A stretch of 64,000 nt of DNA from Endocalyx cinctus (GCA_001600455.1 BCKC01000009.1:682001-746000); one strand, 5' to 3'. Shown: positions 35,813 to 48,011, counted from the stretch's first letter. Program-made: numbers and translations. The notes: generated from the letters alone by a model not told the origin.

Positions 35813-36678
35813 TTTCTTAGAGAGGGGGAAGTATGGGAAGTTATTGTTAGCTTTTATTTTGAAGACGTGGATAGAGGGAAGGAAATACTTACGATAGTAA
35901 TTATCTCGTCAATTATGATAGTACAAATATCTGAATATGTGCCTTGCTGCTTGTCTGTTCTTTGGTGAGAGATATCTTGGTTTCTTCTGCTTTTTTCTTT
36001 TTTTTTTTTGCGAGGAAATGAAAGACTTATAAAAAAAAAAGTGAACGGTAGGTAATGGTAGTAATATTAACGTTCAAAAAAAAAGTTGTAGGTTAAATTC
36101 ACTCTCTTATATTCACTATGCTATGTACCTGAAAAAGGTTGTCTGGTATTTTGTTTCTTCTTTTTTTTTTTTTTTTTCAAAGTAGCTATTGTTGCTCCAA
36201 GCTAACAAAGCAACTGCAAAGAATGAGAACAAGTAGTTTTTATTCGACTATTTATTTGTCTTTGATTTTGATATGTCATAAAAAGGAAATAAAAAGGGGA
36301 AAGCAAAAACAAAAAAATGTCAAGATCTCAAGGGGGAGTTTTCAAGTCAAGGGGCGGTGGATAAGAGACTCGGAACTGATGGATTGATGAAATCCCAAGT
36401 GGGGTGTTGAAGACTAAACAAAGAAGCGGTATGTGTATCGTGAAGCTGAAACGGTAGTTTTATTTTTATTTTTTATTTTACGGGATTTCTTAGGTTAGAA
36501 GAGTAAAGATCTGTTATTCGGTTATTTTAGCTATTGGATTTTTTAAGAGCGTAGAAGGATTTAAAGCAAGTATTAAAGGGTTAAAGAAAAAGGAGGGAAA
36601 GGGAGAAGAAATATGAGTTGTTTAGTGAAGTCGATAATAAGATGAGATGATACTACTCCACGTAGTATAAGATTCTCC

Positions 36679-36700
36679 CTCTCTCTCTCTCTCTCTCTCT
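36679..36700. repeat. (CT)11 microsatellite
   Basis: Perfect dinucleotide run of 22 bp, about 870 bp upstream of the Gln-rich gene start. Confidence 0.9.
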
Positions 36701-37326
36701 AAAAAAAAAGGAGAAATGATGAAGATGAATGGAGGGGTAATTCGTTAGAGATGACAGTTGTTGTTTAGTCGTTTAGCTAGCGTTATGCAATAGGCACGTT
36801 CAGGGTCCGCGTGGACCCAAATGCCCCGAAAGACACGAAATTTAGTGGTCTGGAATAACCGGATCGATTGTTATTGGAGCCATTGGAGCCTAATCTTTCT
36901 CTTTTTGGGGTAAAAGAACAACGTGGTGAGGCCTAATAGATCCACATATGCACGCTTTTGAAGCCTGGACCTACTTTCTTCGTCCTGTCACTTTTTTTGT
37001 ATCGGCATCTATCTCTCCTTTTTTTTATTTAATATTGTAAAAAAAGAAATGGTTATCGAAGCCTCGAAATCCATAGAACGTAGTATTTGTTTATTGTTTG
37101 CTTATTTCTCTATCCAATAGATCATTGACACGCTCTCGTGATATCTATATTATTTATGACGTGCCGCTTTCGATCCATGTCACCGGGCTGCCGGGATGTG
37201 GGACGTCAGGGCCGAGTATCATGTGGATTATTTACGAAGTAAAGGATTTCCAACTCGAAGAATTGACATACATATAATCTCTACTGAGGACGTAATGTAT
37301 TTCTGTATTTCAGACATGTAATATGC

Positions 37327-37350
37327 AAAAAAAAAAAAAAAAAAAAAAAA
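37327..37350. repeat. A24 homopolymer
   Basis: Uninterrupted A run located just past the 3' end of the WW-domain gene. Confidence 0.9.
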
Positions 37351-37578
37351 CTGGTACAGAGGCAAAAGATTAGTAATCTACAATCAATAAGTCTTCAATC
37401 TTGTCTTAAATTCACTAATGCTGTAAATCATTCCTTATTCCTTATTACAACAACAAACTACGGAAAGTCTATAGATAGTTACACCTTATAGAATGATGTC
37501 ATAATTCATGTTCTCATTAAAAAAAAAAAGTTCGAATGGACGTAGAGGGAAATGTAGGTAGTTCGTAGCTTTCATGAC

Positions 37579-38869
37579 CTAGTCATCATAAGCTTCCTCG
37601 TATTCCTCTTCGTATTCCTCACGGGCCTCTTCGAGTTCTTCTATGTCGCTGCTGCTGGCCGAGGAGCTCTGGGCCTCGGCGAGAGCTTCCTCGTAGTCCT
37701 CACGGGCCGAACGGACGGATTCGCGATCACTGGCATCGACGTATTCGCCCTCCGCGTTATAAGCCGGCTCGTAGACAGGCTCCGCGTAAGGCGCGGCTGC
37801 AGGAGCAGCTGCGTACTGAGCTCGATGCTCGTCGTCTGAGTCTGAGTCGTCTAGATGCGATACGAGTTAATAATCATTTCACGTTTCAGTTATAAACACT
37901 TTCGTGGATGCGAGTATAATCAAAACGGCATGATGAAGGGATAGCTTACGAAGAGCTTCGGCAAGTAGCGCGCCTCCGACGAGACCTGCGGCAACACCAC
38001 CGGCAGCGTACAGTGCCGTGTTGCTGCTCTTCTTCTTCTCTTTATTTTCACCATATTCTTCGTAACCTCCGTGGCCTCCATAGCCTCCGCCTCCGCCTCC
38101 GTGGCCCCCGTAGCCAGAATCACCGTGCTGGGGATAACCCGAGTCGTGACCTCCGTAACCGCCTGGCGGAGGATACCCAGGCTGCCCATGAGATGAACCC
38201 CAGCCGCGGTCCTCTGTCGGGTTTTGATATCCCGGAGCTTCCCATTGGGAGCGGCCGGTCGCGTGTTCATAATAATACCATCGTTGATGTTGTTGGTCGA
38301 ACTGTGGAGTCCACTATGATCATTCGAGTTAGTGAGTGCCGTACACAGTACGTAAAGGTTTAGTGGAGGTAGAGCAACAAATGTAATTCTAAACAAAAAA
38401 AAAAAAAAAAGGGTTACGAAGATAAGGTGATAAACATAATAGTTTTAGCATAAAATAACGAAATGAATTAATTATCACTCACCCCTTGAGGGATAGGCGG
38501 CTTGTCCGAGGGTGGGGAATAGACCGGACCGGAGCTGGAGGGTGGTGGTGGACCGCCGTAGTTCTGGTCTTGCTGGTAGTGACTAGGATAGCCTCCGGAT
38601 GGCGGGGCGGGGCTACCATACCCGTACGGCTGCGGCTGTTGCTGTTGCCCCTGGCCTGGATATCCGTATGATTGCTGACCGCCATATTGTTGAGGCGGTG
38701 GTGTGTAATCACGAGTGGCTATATAGATTTATCAGTATGAAACAAGCAGTCGTTGATGAACTAGCGGGATACGAAAAACATGATATTCAAACGTACACTC
38801 TTTCTCCTTCTTATCACCACCAAGATCGAGATCGTCGAACTTGCTAACAATTTTGTTAAAGAACGACAT
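37579..38869 (-). CDS. WW-domain, Gly/Pro/Gln/Tyr-rich protein (Wwm1-like)
   Basis: Predicted adaptor with one WW domain. Model: 38797-38869, 38483-38718, 37950-38313, 37579-37850; 314 residues. Exon 1 gives MSFFNKIVSKFDDLDLGG. Residues ~26-103 are Pro/Gln/Tyr/Gly-rich and disordered. The WW domain starts exactly at exon 3: Trp104 and Trp127, 22 residues between them, an aromatic triplet WYYYE, and terminal Pro130. Next comes a Gly/Tyr/His-rich stretch, a small hydrophobic glycine-zipper-like helix (AAGGVAAGLVGGALLAEAL) and an acidic Glu/Ser/Tyr-rich tail. In yeast, WW protein Wwm1 binds the metacaspase Mca1; here the next gene, divergent, is a metacaspase. Orthology with Wwm1 is inference from architecture and context. 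Confidence 0.87.
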
Positions 38870-39991
38870 GATGAATGTGTGTTGATTCCCTTAGAGAATC
38901 AAGTGTATGTTTGGTTTGTACTGAGAAAAGATTAATGATTTGAAGTCGAGGTCTTGAAGCTTATTAGACTTCCACAAAAGCCAAGAGAGGGGTGATTCAC
39001 GGTCTTACACAATAATACACTAGAAGTATGACAAGCCCACAGGCCTCCTAGGCCTACTATATGTGTGTCAGGGATACTTATTCAATCGTTACCATGCTGA
39101 GCTGAAACGTGCAGGCCAAGAAACGGAATTCGGCAAGGCGGCTGGGCGGTAGATGAGACTGATATTGGGAGAACAGTGTTTAAGGTGAAAGGATTAGAGC
39201 AAGAATGGGATAGGTTACCTACGTAGTAGTCACGCATATATGCTCAGTACCTAAGGAAATGAAATGAAAAAAAAAAACAAGGACTTAATCAAATATTATT
39301 TTCCTATATCCCTTCAAGTTTAAATTATACTAGGTTAGAAGGTACCGCTGAAGATATTCTTAGGTGAATAAATATAAGTGATCTAACTATCCTAATAGCG
39401 CATCTACAACTACTGTGTACACTAGTGAGGGGTAGCTTAAGTGGTATCAAAGCTAGTGGGTAGGTGGCATGGTGGGCTGGTGGGGGTTAGTTACAACAAA
39501 GGTAAATTATTGTGCAGAGCTTTATTGCCAAGTACCTAAGTACTACGCTATTTCTTCGTAGGTACATTATATTACATGAAAGTCATGTATGTAATTTTTA
39601 GAATGAACATGGGAGCATTATGGTGGTATCAATAAGAAAAGAAATATCTCAAAGCGATATAAAATAGAAACAAAATAGGATTATTATCATCCGACATGAA
39701 TCCCTTAAAACCAGTTGGTTGCCTCGCGTCTAACCTAGAAGGACTAGGACTTAGCGGGGTATACTATTAGCTACCATATACCAGCCACACGCAAACAAGT
39801 ACCCTCCTTATGCGGCTTACGTAGTTGTGTCTCACTGAATTCTCACTACCTACACTCCTTCCTAAATCAAAAGTGACGACATCCTCTTTTAAAAAAAGAA
39901 GTTTTGTTTTTGTTTCTTTTTATCTTTGCGAACACAACATTAAATTTCCGATTTCTAGTTTAACTTACTTCCATCTCATCGATAAGAAGAT
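38870..39991. promoter_or_regulatory. Shared divergent promoter region (WW-domain gene / metacaspase gene)
   Basis: 1.12 kb between the two start codons, which face away from each other, so it must carry both promoters. AT-rich, with an AGGCCT-CCT-AGGCCT double palindrome at 39041-39055 and a pyrimidine-rich stretch right before the metacaspase ATG (39895-39930). Assignment as a co-regulating region is inference. Confidence 0.5.
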
Positions 39992-41694
39992 ATGTCTGGC
40001 TGGCAAGGCTATGGTCAACAGGGCTACGGTGGTCCTCCTCAACCACCTCACGGCTACGGTGGTGGTTATGGACAGCCTCCTCCCCCTCAGGGTTATGGTG
40101 GTGGTTATCAGCAATCTCCTCCACCTCAAGGTTATAACCAATATGGTCCTCCCGGCGGCCCCCCTCCTCAGCAACAAGGATACAATCAGTATCCTCCCCA
40201 GCAACGGGGATATGATCAGTATCCCCATCAAGGCGGTCCACCCCAAACCTCTGGCCATTACGGATCTAACCGTTACCCACCTCCCTCTAATCCCATTCCC
40301 CTTGGACTAGACAATTATGGATACCCAATGCACCCGGGTAATCCCCCGCCTCAAGGCTACGGTGGACACCATCGAGCCGGTCCACCTCCTCCCGACGCGC
40401 CCCAACAATTCGGCCACGGCGCTCCCGAAGGCTACACGTTCCAGTATTCGAACTGTACCGGTCGACGCAAGGCTCTGCTGATCGGTATCAACTACTTCGG
40501 TCAGAGCGGCGAGCTCCGGGGTTGCATCAACGACACCAAGAACGTGTCGTCCTTCCTGATGGAGAAGTACGGCTACAAGCGAGAAGATATGATCATCCTG
40601 ACGGATGACCAGCACGACCCCATCATGGTCCCGACCAAGGCCAACATCATCCGCGCCATGCAGTGGCTCGTCGGCAACGCCCAGCCGAACGACGCCCTCT
40701 TCTTGCATTACTCGGGACACGGCGGCCAGACCGAGGACCAAGACGGCGACGAGGAAGACGGTTTCGACGAGGTCATCTACCCCGTTGATTACAAGGATGC
40801 CGGCCATATCGTCGACGACGAAATTCACCAGATCGTCGTCACACCCTTGCAGGCCGGTGTGCGGTTAACGGCAATTTTTGATAGCTGCCATTCTGGTTCG
40901 GTCATGGACTTGCCGGTAAGTACAATAATATCCTTCAAGCCTCTGTTTCTTTCTTTCACTTCCCTAGTTCTCGTGGACGATTGGGTAGAGAATATCTAGC
41001 AAACCCATCAGGGGAGGTTTCTCATATCCTTATTTCAAAATAAATATTTTTCGATAAGAAGTAAATATCACTAATTAGATTACCTTGGAATGCAGTATAT
41101 CTACTCCACTAAAGGTGTACTAAAGGAGCCCAACCTCGCTGCCGAGGCTGGGCAAGGTCTACTAAGCGCCATCTCCGCGTACGCTAAGGGTGACACCGCC
41201 GGCGTTGCGAGCGCGATATTCGGTTTCGCCAAGACGGCCTACCGTGGCGACGACGGTTATAAGAAGACGGTTAGGACTAAGACATCGCCGGCCGACGTGA
41301 TCATGTGGTCCGGAAGTAAAGACGATCAGACTTCGTAAGTTATTTCCTCTTTCTTTTTGTTTTCTTCTTCTTACCTTTTCTGTTTATTCCAAAACCTTCA
41401 CAAAAAGCTAATACTAAATGCTCAAAAAAACAGTGCCGACGCTACTATCGCCTCTCAGGCTACAGGTGCCATGTCCTGGGCTTTCATCACCGCCCTCAAG
41501 CAGGACCCTAAGCAGAGCTACGTCGAGCTGCTCAACAGTATCCGCGACGTGTTACAAACAAAATACACACAGAAACCCCAACTCTCGTGTAGTCACCCTC
41601 TCGGTAAGCGAATATCTTCCACTATTACCCTCTTGGTCTACGTGAAGAATTTCTAACTTATTTTCTAGACACGGATATACTCTTTGTTATGTAA
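39992..41694 (+). CDS. Type I metacaspase
   Basis: Predicted Ca2+-dependent, Lys/Arg-specific cysteine peptidase of clan CD (C14B), cytosolic, linked in fungi to protein quality control and cell death. Model: 39992-40915, 41096-41334, 41434-41603, 41669-41694; 452 residues. The N-terminal prodomain (~1-145) is Gly/Tyr/Pro/Gln-rich with repeated GYGG and PPPPQGY units. The p20 region starts [12 protein letters not shown]; catalytic His243 lies in HYSGHGGQ and Cys299 in DSCHSGS. The acidic loop [13 protein letters not shown] is the usual activation and Ca2+ segment. The p10 region ends ...DTDILFVM, split over a last exon of 26 bp. I see no strict PPxY in the prodomain. Orthologue of yeast Mca1 and Aspergillus CasA/CasB by family. 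Confidence 0.94.
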
Positions 41695-42367
41695 AGGCTT
41701 ATATAGATTTGTGGGGTAGTCGATGGCGGTACTAGATAGCCCCCTAGTTAATCACAGCTGATCCTATGCAAGGATGGAGCCAACGAAGGTTACACCAACA
41801 CTGACCACTCGTACATTAATGCTACTAGTTGGGACTTCCGAGTTCTGACAAGTAAGATTCCTGCTTCCATGTGATGTAATCATGCTACAAAACTAGAGAA
41901 AACCGGCGAATTGGTGGTAATTTTGCCGTTACTCAGACTCTGTGACGGGTGACTTTTCCCGTGATCATCTGCTTTCTCGCCTAAGGTGAACAACGCACAT
42001 CATTTATATAGTATATGTTATAAATGATTCGCATGTGCAATGCGCCACATGGCGTCTGATCAGGTTATATCACCGGGATAATATAGATTGCACATTGAAT
42101 ATGCATTATTGCCAACGGTCAGCCATCTTTCGTCATGACCCTGACCATGAGCCGCGCGCGCTTGAACTGTACAGCGAGATTTTGGGCAGCCACAGAACAA
42201 CGCGCTAGCTAATCTCGAGGATACTCAACAGTGATATAAGATGTACAAATCGTGTGAATCGTTCAACAGCTTCGTATTGTGATTTATTTGTATACGTAAA
42301 AGATGCACGTGTCTGTAATTTGCACCCTTACTTCAAAAACTCGTAGAACAACCCAAGAAAAAAAAAA
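41695..42367. other. Convergent 3' intergenic region
   Basis: 673 bp between the metacaspase (+) and cyclase (-) genes. Nothing recognisable beyond 3' flanks. Confidence 0.45.
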
Positions 42368-43711
42368 TTAGAAAATAGCTAGCGCGTTAGGCGGTGATCC
42401 GACCAAACCTGGAATATTAAGTGGCGTCGAAGTGAGTAGGAAGCTGTACCGACCCGTCTTCGCGCAATGCGCCGAGAGCGCCTTCAGGTCCCATAACTCT
42501 CCGATGGGCATGCCGAACATGGCTAGGAGCCAAGGATGAAGGACTAAAAAAGGTTTATAACGTTTTCGATCAGCCACAATACTACACGTCTGTATTTCTT
42601 TATTGCTTTTTTTTTTCTTCTCCCTTTTTGGGAGAAACTATGATGTAGGATACGACAGGCGAAAAAAAAAGGTAATAAAAAGAAAAAGAGCAGTAAAAGA
42701 AGAACTGACCTAGCTCATCATGCGAAGCCACCGAACCATCCTCTTTCAGCGGCATCAACGCCTCGAAAGCCCAGGCGTCACCCGCGACGGCCGCGAACTT
42801 CTTGTTCCAGAGCCACTTGGCGGAACCGACATCGCCGTGGACGCCCGAGATCTTCTGGCCGCCGAGCTTGGCGTACACGGCCGGGGTAGGGTTCTCGAGG
42901 ACTTCGGTGAGGCCGGTGCGAACGATCAGGACGTCGCCGGGCTTGAACTCGACGCCCTGATCCCGAGCGACCTCCCCGAGTTCCTCGGTCGTGATACGAT
43001 GGCCGTCCAAAGGGTCGCAGATCGCGTCCTCGCCTTCTTTTCCCTCAGCTCGTAGCTTCCCTTCCTTCCAGGCCTTGAAGTCGATCAGGACGCCGCGCGC
43101 GATCATGGCGCCGACGGCGTCGGCGTGCCAGTGGTCCAGGGTCGGGGCCTCGTTCTCGGCCGTCGTCGGGGCCGCGAGCATCTCCTTGGTGACCGAGACC
43201 CCGTTGTACGCGAGCCCCGAGGACTGGTGCTGCCAGTGCACCAGGCTGTCCCACTGGCTCGTCAGCTGCGTGTTGAAGTGCACCTCGTCGTCCCAGCCGA
43301 TCCCTTTGGATAGGCCGGCTTCTTGCAGGGTCATCTGCTTGTGGACCGGCTGGATACGGCCCGGTAAGGGGATTTTCATGGAGTTCAGGGGCCAGCTAAG
43401 GAGATTTTTTTTTTTTTTTGTTATTAGTTTAGTTCGTAAAGTTCAAAGATAAAAGGTTGTTATAGGTATTAATGAATGCTCCTACGCCCCCCCTACTTGT
43501 AACAAGATGAAGAGCTTGCTTACTTGAGCGAAATCGATACGCCGTCTTTGGCTTCCGCGCACGCCGCTGCCCGGATAGACGGCGTCAAAAAGTTGAGCGT
43601 TCCGAGAACGTCTTTCTTGCCATCCTTATCGAAGATCCCCCACGCGCAGCCCTGCGGCATGCCCTCTACGGCGGGCAGGCTATCGAAGTCTGGTACTTGG
43701 GATGGCTCCAT
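42368..43711 (-). CDS. Putative cyclase / kynurenine-formamidase-like metal-dependent hydrolase (PF04199)
   Basis: Predicted metal-dependent cytosolic hydrolase of the cyclase (KynB-like) superfamily. Model: 43524-43711, 42710-43395, 42368-42543; 349 residues, the usual length of the long fungal subgroup. Marks in order: CAWGIFDKDGKKDVLGTLNFLT, SLNWPLN rebuilt over intron 1, SQWDSLVHW...GLAYNG (the fungal version of the metal-binding region), DHWHADAVGAMIARGVLIDF, PGDVLIVRTG, GVHGDVGSAKWLWNKKFAAVAGDAWAFE and LHPWLLAMFGMPIGELWDL rebuilt over intron 2. The short HxGTHxDxPxH signature of bacterial enzymes is not present in that form. Substrate unknown; cyclic esters or amides are plausible. Start is ATG 43711; a GTG just upstream is rejected. 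It lies 2.35 kb from the Baeyer-Villiger enzyme. Confidence 0.87.
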
Positions 43712-46064
43712 CACGTAGAAAGTTCTAGTTATTGCTCTTTTCGTCTTCCTCTCTTAGAGTTTACGTAGACCGGCAAAAAACATATGTACAATGTTCGCAA
43801 GATGATACAGCACAATGCAAAATGTGGAAATGTGGGGGTTCCTTTCTTCCTTATGAAAGCAAATGGAGGCCTTAGTTTACGTATTGTTCTAATTTAAAAT
43901 ATTGGGAAAAGAGAGTAGTATGCCGAGGTAGTTGATGGAAATAAGTTAAGGCAAAAAAAAAAAAAAGAGAAATAGATTTCTAGCTACATAATCATTTGTT
44001 TACTTACTTACCATCTCCCCTCGATGTACAAGATCGGACGGCGCCACTAATGCCTATCTATCTGTTGGTAGGTGAAAAGTAGGAGTACAAGTATACCAAT
44101 TTTTCTATCTTGGGAAGTGGACTCCACCGTTTCTTTAGGAAACATTACTAGCATGATAAAATTCAAATAAAGTGCCCACCATAAAGTCCTGGTGCAGCCC
44201 TCTTTTCACTCCTTACTAACAAGTTCAGGAATTGTTGTTTATGTACGTATGATAGGCAAGAGATTATCCGTAAGCATACAGGCGAGTGCGAGTGTGTATG
44301 GATGCATCCTAATCCCATAGGGATTCAACCTAGATATCTAATCCGTAATTCAGTTATGAGGTTCCCATGAAAAGAAAACCAAAAAAAAGAGACGATATTA
44401 AAAAGATCCACTCAATTGCGGTGAGGTGGAACTTCGCATCTATACGTATCCATGAATAACCCCTCTTCAAGAAAACCAAATCCGGAACGTCAAGTCGAGA
44501 AGTTAGGTTCAGGGATCTACTGCAGGTCAGGGGGAGGGGTTTGTTAGGCGAGCCTAGGTCGATCCACCTACCTACATACATACATAGTACATACATACAT
44601 ACACGTATATGTGGTGCACATATAAGGGACGATATATGGGTAAGTAAGCATTTAGTACGGACTCCAAACCCAGCTTGGGAGGGGCAGAATGGGGGTTACA
44701 GCCGTTTAACCCAACAACTAACCATCACTGGTTTTATTTGTCTTTCTACTTTCAGAGTGAGTTTTAATCAATGGGAATTATGAATGCTAATCTTGGCTAT
44801 ATGGTAGGATTTTAACACACTATTCGCCCCCCCATCCCTTACATACTACTACTTATACTTGAAAAAAAGATCTTCTATGGATCTTTCCTAGATACGAACC
44901 CGAATACGAGAAAATACGATGGCAAGGGAGTAAAGCTACGTTTGAACTGCCCATATTGAGGGGTCAAATGGACGGGTTCATATAAACACAGAATATATCA
45001 ACATATGGTGTGATTCAACTGGTCAAGATGTCATGAATGTTCAAGGTCGATGTAAGTATTGTAGTATACGTATGTTTACGTATCTGCGAATATCGTCTAA
45101 TTTTGCCTAGCATGATGATGGCCCCTCATGTACCTACATATGCACCTACGTAGCTCGTCATGTTTAGTGTCTTAACTGTCAAAGAAAAAAAACCGTTAAG
45201 ATGCAAGAATAGATGATACGATAGGTCGGTTTCTTTTGTGCCTATGCAGCTACCCTACTCGCATCTTTTACCTTCTTCTTTTCTTCTTCTCCATATCTTC
45301 CTTCGAGGAGTTTGCTTGATTTATAATAATCATAATTATCATAACCTTTACTCTCGATTCACCTACAACCGAGATATACGCTTAGTGAAATTGATGTGTA
45401 ACTGGTAAAACATTCTTCATGTCATTAAAAATTTAGACGTCTTTCCTTTTCAAACTTGGCCCCCTCAGTTCGTACTATACTATACGGTAATAGTAGTAGC
45501 TTGGTGAATCTAGATCAAGATCCTAGCAGCCTAGATAGTGATGGTAAGTCATGGATGGGTCTAAACGTAGCCGGCATCCATATATTCCGTCCTTTACCGT
45601 AGTATTGGGAGGCCCAAATATTCCGATCACACCAGCAATGCAAATCCCTTCTTCCAAAAGAGGAGAGCGACAGTAGTACTACCCTGGATTCTAAATAGAC
45701 CGAACCGATCTTAGCTGTGTTTTTTTTTTTTTTTGAAATAGCGCATGAGCTCATAATAACCTTACAAGATCGGAATAGCAAAACCCCATTATTCACACAT
45801 GGTCTGATATCCGGATTCTTGCGAAAAACCTAGCCCCACGACCTTCTCCTATTAATAAAGTAGCGTGTTAATATTTGAAACGAGTTTATCCACCTGCAAA
45901 CTAAACCTCGGCCAGCTCCTTTCTTCCTCTCAAGTTTAAATATACCCAAGCATACGTCGTACGAGCATTTGCAATCTTTATATCTTACCTAACCTACATA
46001 TAGACCCATAGAATATAAACATCAAGAGTTGAATTGTGATTATTCCCCCCGCCGTTTACCCACC
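43712..46064. other. Divergent intergenic region with TACA microsatellite
   Basis: 2.35 kb between the divergent cyclase (-) and Baeyer-Villiger (+) genes, so it holds both promoters. AT-rich. A (TACA)n tract, interrupted once, at 44572-44602. No supported gene. Confidence 0.45.
44572..44602. repeat. (TACA)n microsatellite
   Basis: About seven tetranucleotide units interrupted by one GTAC step. Confidence 0.85.
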
Positions 46065-48011
46065 ATGGCCGAATTCATCGCCATCCACGACAAGTATACG
46101 GAGGAAGCGCAGAAGCGTCTAAAGCCCGACGCGCTGACGCAGTACCAGGACCTGACGGAAAGCGGCAACGACCGCCTGCGGCACCTGGCGGACGACATCT
46201 GGGCCGACCACGCCGCGCTGGACGCCGCGCCGTCGCCCATCGGGCCGGACGATCGCCCCAAGTTCCTCATCGCCGGAGCCGGGCTCGCGGGCATCGTCGC
46301 CGCCGTGCGCATCATCCAGCGCGGCTTCCCGGCCGACCAGATCCGCCTGATCGAGACGGCCGGGGGCGTAGGTGGCACTTGGTACTGGAACCGTTACCCG
46401 GGTTTGCACTGCGACGTCGAGGCTTATATCTACTTACCCTTGCTGGAGGAGATGGGTTACATGCCCTCCCACAAGTATACCCCCGGCGTCGAGATTAGGG
46501 AGTACCTCGAGTCCGTGGTGAAGAAGTTCGGCCTCGAGGATAAGGTCCTGTTCAGGACTCGTCTGGACCGCCTGGAGTGGGATGAGGACGCGAAAGTCTG
46601 GAAGGCCGAGATGACTAACTTCCGAGGTCCCAAGGGCAAGGACGCGACGCCGCTGAAGGTGACGGCCGAGAACGTCCTGCTGACGGCCGGCTTACTCGCC
46701 AAGCCGCAGATACCGAAGCTGGGCGGGGTCGGGCTCGAAGGGTTCAAGGGAAGCATGTTCCACACGTCTTTGTGGGACTACGAAACCACGGGCGGATCAT
46801 CTCAAGAACCCTTCCCGGAGCTGGATAAGCTGAAGGGCAAGAAGGTCGGAATCATCGGCACGGGGGCGACGGCGATCCAGGCGGTCCCGCAGCTGGCCAA
46901 GTACGCGGGCGAGCTGTACGTGTTCCAGCGAACGCCGAGCGGGTGCTACTCGCGGGGCCAGACGGCGACGGACCCGAACGAGTGGAAGAGCAAGATCGCG
47001 TCCAAGCCCGGCTGGCAGGCCGAGCGGATGCTCAACTTCGCCGGGCACATGGCGCGGTCGCACCCGCCCGGGACGGTCAACCTCGTCGACGACCTGTGGT
47101 CCAAGCAGCCCGCGTACGCGGCCCTGACGGCCGACCCGCAGCACGCGAACATCACGCCGGACCAGATCCCCGACATGATCAAGTTCTACTCGGCCCTCGA
47201 CATCGAGAACAGCGCGAGCATGCGCCAGCGCATCTCTGAGATCGTCGAGGATAAGGACACGGCGGCGAAGCTGACGCCGTGGTACCCGGCGTGGTGCAAG
47301 CGGCCGACCTTCAGCGACACGTACCTGCAGTCGTTCAACCAGGAAAACGTCTTCCTCGTGGACACGGACGGCAAGGGCGTCGACGGGGTGACGCCCGAGG
47401 GCCTCGTCGTCGGCGATCAGACGTACCCGCTCGACGTCCTCGTCCTCTCGACCGGCTACAAGACGCCGATCCACGACGGCGGCGACCCGTCGGTGCGCGC
47501 GGGCGCCCGCGTCTTCGGGCGGGGAGGCCGCGAGCTCGCGGACAAGTGGGCGACCCGGGGGGCCTCGACGCTGCACGGGATCGCGACCTCGGGGTTCCCG
47601 AACCTCTTCTTCTTCGGGCCGTCGCAGTCGGCCACGTCGGCGAACCACTCGCACTGCCTGCAGACGCAGGCCGAGGAGATGGCGTACGTGGTCGCGACGG
47701 CGTACGAGAAGGCCGGCAAGTCGCCGGATCAGCGAGGAAGCGGCGTCGTCGTCGAGGTCGAATCCGCGGCCGAGGAGGCTTGGAGCATGCGTTGCGTTCA
47801 GGGGGCGGCGCGGTTCGCTATCCTCATGACTTGCACCCCGAGTTACGTTAACCCGACCGGGACGGCGCCTATGCCGGAGTTACCGCCCGAGGTCCAGTTC
47901 AAGTTGGCGCGTAGGTCGCCTTGGAGCGCTGGTCTTCCTAAATACCTCGAAGAGATGAAGAAGTGGCGTGAAGAGGGACCCATCATCGGTTATCAAGTTA
48001 CGACCGCATAA
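46065..48011 (+). CDS. Type I Baeyer-Villiger monooxygenase
   Basis: Predicted FAD- and NADPH-dependent enzyme that inserts oxygen next to a ketone, giving an ester or lactone. Single exon, 648 residues. FAD motif GAGLAG at 71-76; the longer BVMO signature GGTWYWNRYPGLHCD at 103-117; the type I fingerprint FKGSMFHTSLWD (FxGxxxHxxxW-D) at 227-238; NADPH motif GTGATA at 265-270; VLSTGYKTP near the end. The N-terminal ~65 residues resemble the extension of the steroid/cyclododecanone-type branch. Start is ATG 46065 in a strong CACCATGG context; the frame extends upstream to 46029 but only by a TTG. No signal peptide. The nearest neighbours, a cyclase-family hydrolase and a Zn2Cys6 regulator, would fit a small catabolic set, which is inference. 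Confidence 0.94.
   Translation: MAEFIAIHDKYTEEAQKRLKPDALTQYQDLTESGNDRLRHLADDIWADHAALDAAPSPIGPDDRPKFLIAGAGLAGIVAAVRIIQRGFPADQIRLIETAGGVGGTWYWNRYPGLHCDVEAYIYLPLLEEMGYMPSHKYTPGVEIREYLESVVKKFGLEDKVLFRTRLDRLEWDEDAKVWKAEMTNFRGPKGKDATPLKVTAENVLLTAGLLAKPQIPKLGGVGLEGFKGSMFHTSLWDYETTGGSSQEPFPELDKLKGKKVGIIGTGATAIQAVPQLAKYAGELYVFQRTPSGCYSRGQTATDPNEWKSKIASKPGWQAERMLNFAGHMARSHPPGTVNLVDDLWSKQPAYAALTADPQHANITPDQIPDMIKFYSALDIENSASMRQRISEIVEDKDTAAKLTPWYPAWCKRPTFSDTYLQSFNQENVFLVDTDGKGVDGVTPEGLVVGDQTYPLDVLVLSTGYKTPIHDGGDPSVRAGARVFGRGGRELADKWATRGASTLHGIATSGFPNLFFFGPSQSATSANHSHCLQTQAEEMAYVVATAYEKAGKSPDQRGSGVVVEVESAAEEAWSMRCVQGAARFAILMTCTPSYVNPTGTAPMPELPPEVQFKLARRSPWSAGLPKYLEEMKKWREEGPIIGYQVTTA

Larger units (their letters stand above)
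35813..37578. other. Intergenic, simple-sequence-rich
   Basis: Upstream of the Gln-rich gene and downstream of the WW-domain gene. Contains (CT)11 at 36679-36700, A24 at 37327-37350 and several T runs. No coding sequence supported. Confidence 0.45.

Noticed and set aside
41090..41694. Independent small genes downstream of the metacaspase first exon
   Set aside because: They are metacaspase exons 2-4; the joins keep frame and supply the p10 subunit.
46029..46064. N-terminal extension of the Baeyer-Villiger enzyme
   Set aside because: It would need a TTG start; the ATG at 46065 has a strong CACCATGG context and fits family length.
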